Shown here in pieces: positions 53,490-61,576 of a DNA stretch of 64,000 nt. Under the pieces are notes generated by a model, which worked only from the letters and a program-made list of their open reading frames with translations, was not told where the DNA came from and ran no database searches. The position numbers and the translations under genes are program-made. The DNA lies in contig CP060294.1 of NCBI GenBank assembly GCA_014302835.1, positions 744,001-808,000 of the forward strand, written 5' to 3'. The DNA is from Pedobacter sp. PAMC26386. Lineage in GTDB: Bacteria > Bacteroidota > Bacteroidia > Sphingobacteriales > Sphingobacteriaceae. How positions within the stretch are numbered: position 1 is the first letter of the stretch; each line of letters begins with the position of its first letter.

Positions 53490-55673
53490 CTATTTGCCTC
53501 CTGCAGGGCAGTTCGCTTTAAGGTATTTAGTGTAAGTTTTAGAAAGATGTTGTCTTGTTCCTTCACCTTCAGAGATACCGTGAGTACGGTTAGGATAAGA
53601 CATCATATCAAATACTTTCTCGTTTTTGATCAGTTCATTAATTAGCATTTCTGCATTTTGATAATGTACGTTATCATCACCAGTACCATGGATATACAAT
53701 AAATTACCTTTCAGGTTTTTTGCATAGCTAACTGGTGAACCTTTGATATAAGCCTCTTTAGTCTTTAAAGGAGAGCCCATATAGCGTTCCTGATAAATAT
53801 TATCGTAAGTAAGCTGGTTACCAACTGCAGCAATTGCAATTCCTGTTTTGTAGATTTCAGGGTATTGGAACATCAGGTTCAAGGTTGATGAACCACCTCC
53901 GCTCCATCCCCAGACTGCAACTCTGTCCTTATCCACAAAAGACCATTTCATTATTTCTTTAGCAGCCATTGCCTGGTCGCGGATATTTAGAGTACCTATC
54001 TTCTGGTAAATAGATTTACGGAATTCACGTCCCTTAGCGGCTGGTGTACCACGGTTTTCTATAGAAATATAAATATATCCGTCTTTAGCCATATCACCCT
54101 CATATAAGAAATTGTGACCGGCTCCATAAGTATCAAGAACAGTTTGTGAGCCAGGTTCTCCATAAACATAGAATACAACCGGATATTTTTTAGTCTGATC
54201 AAAGTTGTCTGGTTTTTTCATCCAGCCGTCAAGTTCTATTCCGTCTTCGGTTTTAACTTTGAAGAATTCAGTTTTATTCTTTGGCTGGCGAATTTTGGCT
54301 AACTGGTTGGTCAGGCTTCCTTCCATTGTAAAAGGATTACCTGTATCTAATTTCATCCACTCGCTTATAGGGTAAATATTTGCACTTTGATAAGTGTGCT
54401 TGGCAAAAATACCATTAGGAGAGATATCATATTCATGAGATCCAGGGAAAATAGTAGGAGTAACTTGTTCTAATTTGCCTTTTCCATCAAGTCTTGTTTT
54501 ATACAAGTATTTCTGAGTTGCGTTTGCTGGTGAAGCAAGAAAATAAAAAGTGTTGTTTTTTTCGTCTATCAAACTGCTTTCGATGATGTCATAGTCTCCC
54601 TTGGTGATCAGTGTCTGCTTTTTGCCATCTTTACTGATTCTGTAGAGATGACGCCATCCGTCTTTTTCACTAGTCCAGATAAATTCTTTTCCATTGTTGA
54701 TCCACTGCCATTCTGGTGCTGCATTTACCCAGGCTTTATCGGTTTCTGTATAGATATTGGTTACAGATCCGGATTGTGTATTGCTTACAAATAAGGTGGT
54801 CGTATTTTGTTCCCTGTTGATCTGTTGTAAAATCAGGTCTTTTGTATTGGGAACCCATTCCATTCTGGGAATATAGTTTTGTATCGCGTCCCCAGGAACT
54901 TTTACCCATGCAGTTTCTGCTGTATTTACATTGACAACACCAATCTTACAGGCAGATGGGTTTTCTCCAACAACGGGGTATTCAACAGGTACAGTAAAAG
55001 GATAGATCGAATCGGTATTGTTAATCATGAGAAAGTTCTTGATTTTACTTGCATCAAGTTGCCAATAAGCAATGGAAGTGCCATCGGGGCTCCATCTGAA
55101 GCCATCTCTGCAATCAAATTCTTCCTCGTAAGCCCAGTCAAAGGTGCCATTGATCAGTTTCTCTGTACCATCTGTTGTCAGTGCCTTAGTAGTCCCGTCA
55201 GCAATGTTTTCAACATATAGGTTATGTCGGCTTACATAAGCCACTTTGCTTGCATCCGGAGACAATTTGGCAAACATCAAAGAAGAAGCGGGTTTGTCTT
55301 TTCCAATTTTTACCAGTTTATTAGCTGTTAAGTCTGCCAGCCAGTAATCCCCCCTGGTTTCGTAACGCCATACTCTTTGACTGTTGGTATAGATCAGCGC
55401 TTTAGTTCCGTCAGGAGAAAGAACAAAGTCCTTGATTGCTAATGGCTGGTATTGCCCGGCAGGTGTCAGTAATGCCGCACTGATTAGTGTTTTGACCTCA
55501 TTTTTTGGTAGAGTTACTATTTCAATCCCCCCATTTGAATTCTGATAATAACCATTACCATCTTTTGTCCAGTTAATCTTGTCTTTATCGTACTGCGCAG
55601 ATGCTGTCAGCGTGTAAAAGGAGGTAATAAATAGGACAATAGACAATTTTGAAATAATGAGTTTCCGCTCCAT
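53490..55673 (-). CDS. Dipeptidyl peptidase IV-type S9 peptidase, exported
   Basis: A signal peptide (LSIVLFITSFYTLTASAQ) is followed by the eight-bladed DPP-IV N-terminal propeller, with EEEFDCRDGFRWSPDG carrying the glutamates that bind the peptide amino end. The catalytic domain has Ser in VAVWGWSGGGSS near residue 590, Asp in HGTGDDNVHYQN and His in SYPNRTHGIS. It removes X-Pro dipeptides in the periplasm. The 727-residue length is typical for Bacteroidota. It is monocistronic. Confidence 0.93.
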   Translation of the reverse strand: MERKLIISKLSIVLFITSFYTLTASAQYDKDKINWTKDGNGYYQNSNGGIEIVTLPKNEVKTLISAALLTPAGQYQPLAIKDFVLSPDGTKALIYTNSQRVWRYETRGDYWLADLTANKLVKIGKDKPASSLMFAKLSPDASKVAYVSRHNLYVENIADGTTKALTTDGTEKLINGTFDWAYEEEFDCRDGFRWSPDGTSIAYWQLDASKIKNFLMINNTDSIYPFTVPVEYPVVGENPSACKIGVVNVNTAETAWVKVPGDAIQNYIPRMEWVPNTKDLILQQINREQNTTTLFVSNTQSGSVTNIYTETDKAWVNAAPEWQWINNGKEFIWTSEKDGWRHLYRISKDGKKQTLITKGDYDIIESSLIDEKNNTFYFLASPANATQKYLYKTRLDGKGKLEQVTPTIFPGSHEYDISPNGIFAKHTYQSANIYPISEWMKLDTGNPFTMEGSLTNQLAKIRQPKNKTEFFKVKTEDGIELDGWMKKPDNFDQTKKYPVVFYVYGEPGSQTVLDTYGAGHNFLYEGDMAKDGYIYISIENRGTPAAKGREFRKSIYQKIGTLNIRDQAMAAKEIMKWSFVDKDRVAVWGWSGGGSSTLNLMFQYPEIYKTGIAIAAVGNQLTYDNIYQERYMGSPLKTKEAYIKGSPVSYAKNLKGNLLYIHGTGDDNVHYQNAEMLINELIKNEKVFDMMSYPNRTHGISEGEGTRQHLSKTYTKYLKANCPAGGK

Positions 55674-55805
55674 TTGATTTTAATAATTTAATTAGTTCAG
55701 CATATATAATAGTTCCAGGGCTTTGCTATTTATCCTGTTTTTTTGCAGTTATTCTGCTCTTTACTACAACTCAAATGTAATACATTGTTCGTTCCCGTTA
55801 TCAGG

Positions 55806-55842
55806 GTCTGTTTAAAATTCATCAAATAAAATTTAAACAGAC
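55806..55842. repeat. 11-bp inverted repeat upstream of the DPP-IV gene
   Basis: GTCTGTTTAAA and TTTAAACAGAC form perfect arms with a 15-nt loop, 133 bases upstream of the DPP-IV start. It is the second full copy of the CTGTTTAAA-type palindrome in this window. Confidence 0.65.
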
Positions 55843-55855
55843 ATTAAGAATAGTT

Positions 55856-55908
55856 AAAAAAAAAGCCTTCTGTCTCTACATCATCAAAACGCAGTTAACA
55901 GAAGGCTT
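55856..55908 (-). terminator. Terminator of the secreted-protein gene
   Basis: AAGCCTTCTGT pairs with ACAGAAGGCTT around a 23-nt loop, followed by a long T run in the minus direction, 18 bases past the stop codon. Confidence 0.85.
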
Positions 55909-55925
55909 GTAATTAGTTTTTTGTT

Positions 55926-56597
55926 TTATTGACCGCCCATTGCTTTTAGCGCATCCATAGTAGTTACTTCGTAAGCTGCAGGAACATCAAGTGTGATCGG
56001 ACCAACTTTATCTTCACCAACTGCTTTAATCGTTAAAATCGCTTTTACACCATTTTGTACCCGTGTAAATTTGATCGGTGTTCCTTTTAATGCTTTAAAC
56101 TCTTCCCCAATGATTCCTTCTGGTAATTGAATGTCATTAGTTGCCCAAAGTTCTAAAGCAGCACCTTTATCGTCTTTGTAAGTGTATTTTTCAGTATTGT
56201 AGTCTCCTATTTTCACTTTTTCACCAGTAGCTTTGAAATCGCTTAACACAGGTGCTTTACCCATTGTTTGCTCAGTTTCTTCTCTGGTAGTTTTTACTGC
56301 ATATTGTTTCTGGATAGGAGGTATGTCAACCAATACCAGGCCATTTCTTTGAACCCCGTCAGAGATGATGGTGATTTTTGCTGGTCCCTGCTGCATCTCT
56401 ATTTTTAATAGATTTCCGTTAAATTTTAATTTAGTTTCAGCAGGAAGCTGTGCTGCCATTGACTGTTGCTCTGGGGTTAGCTCATAAGTGATACCGTAAG
56501 TAAGCGTACCTTCATTTACTTTTTTCTGTGCATGTGCAATCACTGCCGTACTGATTAATATTACAGCTAATACACTTGTTTTAATCGATTTTAACAT
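55926..56597 (-). CDS. Exported protein of unknown function (DUF4412-like)
   Basis: The signal peptide MLKSIKTSVLAVILISTAVI ends AHA. The 200-residue mature part is beta-rich and contains GTLTYGITYELTPEQ, KLKFNGNLLKIEMQQGPAK and KIGDYNTEKYTYKDDKGAAL, a pattern seen in outer-membrane lipoprotein-sorting-like periplasmic proteins of Bacteroidota. No catalytic residues stand out. It lies 21 bases downstream of the enoyl-CoA hydratase gene, so they share a transcript. Confidence 0.7.
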   Translation of the reverse strand: MLKSIKTSVLAVILISTAVIAHAQKKVNEGTLTYGITYELTPEQQSMAAQLPAETKLKFNGNLLKIEMQQGPAKITIISDGVQRNGLVLVDIPPIQKQYAVKTTREETEQTMGKAPVLSDFKATGEKVKIGDYNTEKYTYKDDKGAALELWATNDIQLPEGIIGEEFKALKGTPIKFTRVQNGVKAILTIKAVGEDKVGPITLDVPAAYEVTTMDALKAMGGQ

Positions 56598-56618
56598 ATT
56601 CAGTTTTTGTTTAATAGT

Positions 56619-57398
56619 TTACCATTTAATTTTTTCCTTGCTGATAAAAGAAGCGATGCCTTTTTTAAAGTCTTCACTTTCTCTAACCCGTGCATTGATT
56701 TGTACGGCTAAATTTAAGCTTTTATCCAACTCAGGATTAGTAGTCTGACCAATCAGTTGTTTTGTTACCATTAAGGAGTTCCCTGAAGCCTCATTGCAAA
56801 GCTTCTGCGCAAAATCCCGTACCTTTTGACCAATTTCTTCTTTACTTGTTACATAAGTAATCAAATTATAAGCCAGTGCTTGTTCTGCTGAAAATAAATC
56901 GCCGGTCAGCAGTATCTTTTTTGCGATTGTTTCACTTGTTTTACGCATTAAAAAGCAAGAAACTATAGCCGGTACGAATCCTAGTTTTACTTCAGTATAT
57001 CCAAAATTCGCTTCCGGAATGGCAAAAGTAATATCGCAAACTGTTGCTAATCCGCATCCTCCGGCAATTGCATGACCTTCAACCTGTGCAATAACCACTT
57101 TGGGTAAATAATAGATTGTCGTGAAAAGCGTTTTCAGGTTTTCGCTGTCCTGTACATTTTCCTCATGTGTATTGTTTTGTAATTGCTGTAGGTAGGCAAG
57201 GTCAGCTCCAGCACTGAAAGTAGTCCCTTCGGCCTTTAAAATGATCACTTTGACCTCTTCATTATCGGATGCTTGCAGTAAGGTCTTTGTTAATGTACTC
57301 ACCAGCTCCGGACTAAAGGCATTACGCTTGTCTGGACGGTTCAGTGATATTGTAGCTATTCGATCGGTTATTGTATATAATACCAGGGGTGATGTCAT
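56619..57398 (-). CDS. Enoyl-CoA hydratase/isomerase family protein
   Basis: This crotonase-fold protein of 259 residues has AEGTTFSAGADLAYL and the oxyanion-hole segment GHAIAGGCGLATVCDITFAI, followed by NFGYTEVKLGFVPAIVSCFL, which contains the catalytic glutamate (TEVKLGF). Within the family it resembles methylglutaconyl-CoA hydratases of leucine breakdown, but that assignment is not secure. Its promoter region is shared with the divergent 77-residue gene. Confidence 0.88.
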   Translation of the reverse strand: MTSPLVLYTITDRIATISLNRPDKRNAFSPELVSTLTKTLLQASDNEEVKVIILKAEGTTFSAGADLAYLQQLQNNTHEENVQDSENLKTLFTTIYYLPKVVIAQVEGHAIAGGCGLATVCDITFAIPEANFGYTEVKLGFVPAIVSCFLMRKTSETIAKKILLTGDLFSAEQALAYNLITYVTSKEEIGQKVRDFAQKLCNEASGNSLMVTKQLIGQTTNPELDKSLNLAVQINARVRESEDFKKGIASFISKEKIKW

Positions 57399-57544
57399 GA
57401 AATATGTGTTGTATATTGGTTTTTTTTAGTGGATAAAGAGTACTTGTATATTTGATTTTACCTGACCAAAGGTATATAAAGATGACGAAATTTTTCGTTT
57501 ACAATGATGGAGTTTTGAGATAAAATTTTCAAGGAAAAAATGAA

Positions 57545-57778
57545 ATGAAAACAGACGAATTAAAATTATTTGCAACACATGATTTATATATTGATTATCC
57601 ATTAGAGGAGGTCATGTATCGGTGGGATCCTATAAAAAGAGAAGCTTATGTTAAATTTTATGGAGCGCAAGAGAGCGTTGGTCCTGTAGTTCAAAGTAAT
57701 AGATTGTATAAGGATACGATCTTATTTGGTGATCTGATCTCTGCTGAAGAATACCACATTGGTAAACTAAGAACATAA
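57545..57778 (+). CDS. Small protein of unknown function, 77 residues
   Basis: Not recognised. It begins MKTDELKLFATHDLYIDYPL and contains EEVMYRWDPIKREAYVKFYG, with an acidic and aromatic composition typical of a small folded cytoplasmic domain. There is no signal peptide. It is 46 bases upstream of the degenerate G-rich repeat units and 112 bases from the IS3 insertion, so its 3' context has changed recently. Confidence 0.6.
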   Translation: MKTDELKLFATHDLYIDYPLEEVMYRWDPIKREAYVKFYGAQESVGPVVQSNRLYKDTILFGDLISAEEYHIGKLRT

Positions 57779-57823
57779 ATAACTGAGAAGTATTTCCGGT
57801 ATCACAGTGTTCGTTCCTGCCCT

Positions 57824-57889
57824 GAGATGGGGTTATCTTGGGGTTGGGATGGGGTTGGCTTGGGTCGAAGCATCCCAACCCCATCCCAA
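57824..57889. repeat. Left part of an 11-bp repeat array, with inverted units
   Basis: Three G-rich units (GAGATGGGGTT, ATCTTGGGGTT, GGGATGGGGTT) are followed, after a 16-nt loop, by C-rich units on the same strand (CCAACCCCATCCCAA). TTGGGATGGGGTTGG (57844-57858) and 57875-57889 are perfect 15-bp arms. The IS3 element starts directly after the right arm. Confidence 0.85.
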
Positions 57890-57914
57890 TGTCGATTCCT
57901 AAAAGAGCTATACA
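57890..57914 (+). repeat. Left terminal inverted repeat of the IS3 element
   Basis: TGTC...TCCT...AGAGCTATACA matches the right end in about 18 of 25 positions, including the terminal TGTC and the inner AGCTATACA. Confidence 0.75.
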
Positions 57915-57927
57915 CTAAAAACAGTGT

Positions 57928-58470
57928 ATGGAAACAAAAGAAACAGAGTTTATTTACTCAGATCGGATTGGCAAGCAACAGCGCTTTGATAAGCGCTTAA
58001 TCGCATATGTTGTTCAATTAGCAGAACAAGGAGTCCCCCGCCGAGACCTTATACAGGAATATGGTATGGCCAGCTGCACCCTAAAGGATTGGATAGATCG
58101 GTACGGTTCAAGTATAGTGAAACACAAAAGCTATACACTGGCAGAAAAGAGGTCTGTTTTTCGCGCTGTAGAAGCAGGAATGAGCGTCAGACAAGCTCAA
58201 ATTGCCTTTGATATTTCTTACCCGAGTGTAATACGGGGCTGGATAAAGAAATTTAGAGAAGAAAATGTCGAAATTAGCGATATCAAATCTTTAGAGGTGG
58301 TTAAAAAGACAACAAATCAATCTGATAACACAGAACTCAAAGCCTTGCAAGAAGCCCTTGCAGAGGCCAATTTGAAGATCAAAGCCCTGGACACCATGAT
58401 CGATATCGCTGAAGAACAGCTTAAAATCGATATCAGAAAAAAGTCTGGTGCCAGGCAGTCATCAAAATGA
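57928..58470 (+). CDS. IS3 transposase OrfA (HTH protein)
   Basis: This 180-residue DNA-binding subunit has two helix-turn-helix segments: EQGVPRRDLIQEYGMASCTL and AGMSVRQAQIAFDISYPSVI. A C-terminal leucine-zipper-like coiled coil follows (KALQEALAEANLKIKALDTM). It binds the terminal repeats and, when fused to OrfB, forms the active transposase. The heptamer AAAAAAG (58437-58443) is in the A_AAA_AAG phase near its end, with a small CTGG-TG-CCAG stem right after, so -1 frameshifting is expected. Confidence 0.88.
   Translation: METKETEFIYSDRIGKQQRFDKRLIAYVVQLAEQGVPRRDLIQEYGMASCTLKDWIDRYGSSIVKHKSYTLAEKRSVFRAVEAGMSVRQAQIAFDISYPSVIRGWIKKFREENVEISDIKSLEVVKKTTNQSDNTELKALQEALAEANLKIKALDTMIDIAEEQLKIDIRKKSGARQSSK
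58437..58443 (+). promoter_or_regulatory. Programmed -1 frameshift site of the IS3 transposase
   Basis: A_AAA_AAG in the orfA phase is the classic slippery heptamer. A -1 slip reads straight into orfB with no stop codon (VWCQAVIKMKQDF). Confidence 0.75.
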
Positions 58471-59402
58471 AACAGGACTTCCCTAAGCTTGGGATTAAGT
58501 TGCTGTGCAGACTGTTTGGCAAAACAAGACATGCTTATTATGATCATCAATGGAGGCTACAGGATGAAGGATTAAAAGATGAGATCGTTTTGCAGCATGT
58601 GATTGATATCCGCAAAACGCAAAAAAGAATAGGTACTTTAAAACTACATTTTATGTTGCACAAGCCCTTAGAAAAACACGGTATCAAAATTGGCCGGGAC
58701 TATCTCTTCGGACTGATGCGGGAACATAGCCTACATATCAGACAACGAAGAAGAAATGCGGTAACCACCAATTCAAGGCATTGGATGCGTAAATACAATA
58801 ATCTGATCAAAGAATTGAGCATCAATCATCCTGAACAGGTTTGGGTAAGCGATATTACTTATATACATCTTAAAAAACAATGGGGCTATCTCAGCCTGAT
58901 CACAGATGCCTATTCTAAAAAAATCATGGGATGGGCCTTCAGGACAGATCTTTCGGCTCAGGGCTGCATAGATGCACTGGAAATGGCAATAAGCAATAGG
59001 AAGTACCCTCAAAAAGACCTTATACATCATTCCGACAGAGGATCGCAATATTGCAGCAAAGGATATATAGATCTGCTGACAGATAGTAAGATAGCAGTTA
59101 GTATGACAGAAAAAGGAGACCCATATGAGAACGCTATTGCAGAGCGCGTTAATGGGATCTTAAAAGCAGAGTTTGATCTCTATGGATCTAATGCTGGACT
59201 GAGAGAAACTAATGGAAGGATAAGAGAGAGTATTCAGACGTATAACCACAGTAGACCACATGCTAGTTGCGATTATCTAACACCCGAACAGGCTCATCTT
59301 AAACAAGGAGAGCTTAAAAAAAGATGGAAACCCAAAAAATACAAACTAAAAGAAAATACAACTTGTATAAGTCAAACAGGAATTACAAATTTGCTTGTAT
59401 AG
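58467..59402 (+). CDS. IS3 transposase OrfB (DDE integrase domain)
   Basis: An rve-type integrase core with D129 (VSDITYIHL), D190 (HHSDRGSQYC) and E226 (NAIAERVNGILK); 35 residues separate the last two, the DD(35)E signature of the family. An N-terminal HTH_21-like region (LHFMLHKPLEKHGIKIGRDY) precedes it. The ATG overlaps the orfA stop (ATGA), so OrfB alone could also be made. The frame has no damage and the triad is complete, so the element may be active. Confidence 0.92.
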   Translation: MKQDFPKLGIKLLCRLFGKTRHAYYDHQWRLQDEGLKDEIVLQHVIDIRKTQKRIGTLKLHFMLHKPLEKHGIKIGRDYLFGLMREHSLHIRQRRRNAVTTNSRHWMRKYNNLIKELSINHPEQVWVSDITYIHLKKQWGYLSLITDAYSKKIMGWAFRTDLSAQGCIDALEMAISNRKYPQKDLIHHSDRGSQYCSKGYIDLLTDSKIAVSMTEKGDPYENAIAERVNGILKAEFDLYGSNAGLRETNGRIRESIQTYNHSRPHASCDYLTPEQAHLKQGELKKRWKPKKYKLKENTTCISQTGITNLLV

Positions 59403-59427
59403 TCAATTCAAAATTAATTCAATAACC

Positions 59428-59452
59428 TGTATAGCTATACGAGGATAAGACA
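59428..59452 (-). repeat. Right terminal inverted repeat of the IS3 element
   Basis: This is the partner of the left end, read on the minus strand as TGTCTTATCC then AGCTATACA. It is directly followed by the CAA target duplication. Confidence 0.75.
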
Positions 59453-59453
59453 C

Positions 59454-59525
59454 AACCCCATCCCAACCCCATCCCAACCCCATCCCAACCCCATCCCAAC
59501 CCCATCCCAACCCCATCCCAACCCC
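59454..59525. repeat. Tandem array of AACCCCATCCC, six units plus a partial
   Basis: Six identical 11-bp units and one truncated AACCCC follow each other without variation. The minus strand is G-rich (GGGATGGGGTT)n and would allow G-quadruplexes. It starts one base after the IS3 right end and stops 14 bases short of the comEC stop codon. Confidence 0.95.
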
Positions 59526-59539
59526 GTAGCAACTACGCT

Positions 59540-61570
59540 TTAATGGGTGCGAGAAGTAGTCTTATCACGCTGAACAGCAAAATTTCTATTACTGGTATCT
59601 ATCCATATTCTTTTAAAACTGATATCTTCCCTCAGTTCATTCATTTTTACTTTAGTTTCACTACGAATCCATATAGCATCAAATACAGGTTTGCCCTTTA
59701 CTCTTTGATGGTTGAATGAGGAATCCAGAAGCAGCATCTTGAAATTTCCAAAAACCAACTGATGATCTTTAATCACCAGATCATTTGTATTTATATCTTT
59801 ATTCCATTGCAAACAGGTAATGGTATGAATCTTCATTTTATCCAGCGCAGGCTGTATATGAAATTTAAATGCTTTATCGTTCGGCAGTAAATCAGTTATT
59901 AGTACCGCTTTATTCGATTTGATAAATGCCAATGCATAGCTTCTGTTGATTATAAAAGGAATGATTTTCTGTTGCCGTTCTGCCCTGAACTTATCGCCAG
60001 CAAGTAAGCTCTGAAAAGAAGAAAAAGCAACTAAAGAAACAGCAAGTGATTTTTTGCTTTTCAGCGATATCGCTGCGAAAAGGAAAAATAGGAAAGCGCA
60101 AAGTAAAAAGAGTTCTGTTTTAGTATACCAAATCGCATTGATACTGGAGTAGGGGAGAGTTGCGATCTTTTCTAATCCGCGGTTCATCAAAATAATCAAC
60201 CATTCAAATAGAGGAGATATCCAGTATAAACGAAATATAATGAGTATAATACCTATGTACATCAAAAGAATCACTGGAAGTGTAATGAACAGATTACTAA
60301 GGATGAAATAGACAGGAAACTGATGGAAATAATAAGCGCTTAATGGATAAGTAAAGACCTGTGCTGCGATAGAAACTGTGATCAGGCTCCAGAGTTTCTT
60401 TAGCCATAAGGACTTAAAACTAACTAATTTTTCCAGTCTAGGCTGCAAATAAATCAATCCTAAAATAGACAGATAAGAGAGTTGAAAACCCACATCCCAG
60501 AGTAGAAACGGGTTGTAGATCAGTAAGCAGAAAGCCGAAAAATATAAGATATGATAGCTATCTGGATTTTGCTGAATAGCCCTGGCCAGTATAAACATGG
60601 ACAGCATAACTGCAGAACGTAACACGGAAGCAGAATAACCGGTTAACAAAGCATAACTCCAGATGAGCGTGAGCAGAATAATGACCTTAACCCACTTTAA
60701 GATTCGTTTTCTGTCCATCCATTGGAGTGCCCGGTTTAAAACGAAATAGATAATCCCCACATGCATGCCAGAAACAGAGAGTGCATGGATGGTACCTGTT
60801 TTTGAGTAAGCGGCCAAAGTTTCTGCATTTAAATCTGTGCGGTAACCGAGTATTAATGTAGAGGCTACAGCAAAGGCATTATCGTCTTTGATCAGCCTTC
60901 TGTAAAGTTCAACCTGCTGTTGCCGGATATCCAATGCAAAGCTGGTCAAGGTTGACCCTTTATTCGCTTTTGAAGAGACGAGTTCCTGAGGTTGAAGGAA
61001 TATTTGATAGTGGATGTTTTGTAATGCCAGCCAGGCTTTGAAGTTAAACTCAGCGGGATTATAAGGAGGATTGACCATTTTATAACCTGCCGGTATAAAG
61101 TAGACTTCTCCGTAATTGAGCAAGACCGGGTGGCGCAAATCTGAGGGGATAGTAACCAGTAAATAGCCAGTAGTATGCTGTTTTTGATGGCGGACATAAG
61201 TAGCATGAACCCTTGCTTTGAATTGGACTGTCTTACTTTTTTGCTGTGGTTCACTAGTAATAGAAATGCAAAGGAATTCTGCTGTATAAAGCGAAAAGTT
61301 GTTGGGATTTGAAGCTTGATTTGCCTCCATATACCTGAGATAACCTAAACAAAAAAAGAACAGATTAATTAGAATTGCAATTTTAAATTTGTGATTGTAA
61401 ACTTTATATAATCTATATAATAAATTGATTACTAATAATAAAAGAAATGTAAAAACAGCAATAAATAGCATTGGCAAATTTAATTTGGTATTCTCTGCTC
61501 CATGCAAAACCCATATTCCTATGCAAAATGGAAGCAGAATTTTGCCGAAAACACCAGGTGTATGCTGCAT
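59540..61570 (-). CDS. comEC: ComEC/Rec2-family DNA uptake protein
   Basis: This 676-residue membrane protein has an N-terminal DUF4131-type region (two helices, then a soluble beta part), the competence domain with IHALSVSGMHVGIIYFVLNR and the helix bundle SYALLTGYSASVLRSAVMLS, and a C-terminal soluble part. The usual metallo-beta-lactamase domain is degenerate: no HxHxDH is visible, as in other Bacteroidota forms. ComEC forms the inner-membrane channel for single-stranded DNA in transformation. It starts six bases past the HhH-barrel gene stop, so the two are co-transcribed. Confidence 0.9.
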   Translation of the reverse strand: MQHTPGVFGKILLPFCIGIWVLHGAENTKLNLPMLFIAVFTFLLLLVINLLYRLYKVYNHKFKIAILINLFFFCLGYLRYMEANQASNPNNFSLYTAEFLCISITSEPQQKSKTVQFKARVHATYVRHQKQHTTGYLLVTIPSDLRHPVLLNYGEVYFIPAGYKMVNPPYNPAEFNFKAWLALQNIHYQIFLQPQELVSSKANKGSTLTSFALDIRQQQVELYRRLIKDDNAFAVASTLILGYRTDLNAETLAAYSKTGTIHALSVSGMHVGIIYFVLNRALQWMDRKRILKWVKVIILLTLIWSYALLTGYSASVLRSAVMLSMFILARAIQQNPDSYHILYFSAFCLLIYNPFLLWDVGFQLSYLSILGLIYLQPRLEKLVSFKSLWLKKLWSLITVSIAAQVFTYPLSAYYFHQFPVYFILSNLFITLPVILLMYIGIILIIFRLYWISPLFEWLIILMNRGLEKIATLPYSSINAIWYTKTELFLLCAFLFFLFAAISLKSKKSLAVSLVAFSSFQSLLAGDKFRAERQQKIIPFIINRSYALAFIKSNKAVLITDLLPNDKAFKFHIQPALDKMKIHTITCLQWNKDINTNDLVIKDHQLVFGNFKMLLLDSSFNHQRVKGKPVFDAIWIRSETKVKMNELREDISFKRIWIDTSNRNFAVQRDKTTSRTH

Positions 61571-61576
61571 GAATAT

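Larger units (their letters stand above)
57890..59452 (+). mobile_element. IS3-family insertion sequence, apparently intact
   Basis: The element is 1563 bp, ends TG...CA, has imperfect 25-bp terminal inverted repeats and is flanked by the 3-bp target duplication CAA (57887-57889 and 59453-59455). It holds orfA and orfB in overlapping frames with an A_AAA_AAG slip site and a complete DD(35)E triad. It sits inside a tandem repeat. Excising it with one CAA rejoins the repeat in register. Confidence 0.9.

Noticed and set aside
53490..55673. DPP-IV as part of the SusCD/GDPD unit
   Set aside because: It is on the opposite strand and separated by a strong bidirectional terminator.
57545..57778. The 77-residue gene as half of a toxin-antitoxin pair
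   Set aside because: No partner gene of suitable size and spacing lies next to it.
59454..59525. The 11-bp repeats as a CRISPR array
   Set aside because: The units are too short, perfectly contiguous and without spacers, and no cas gene is near.
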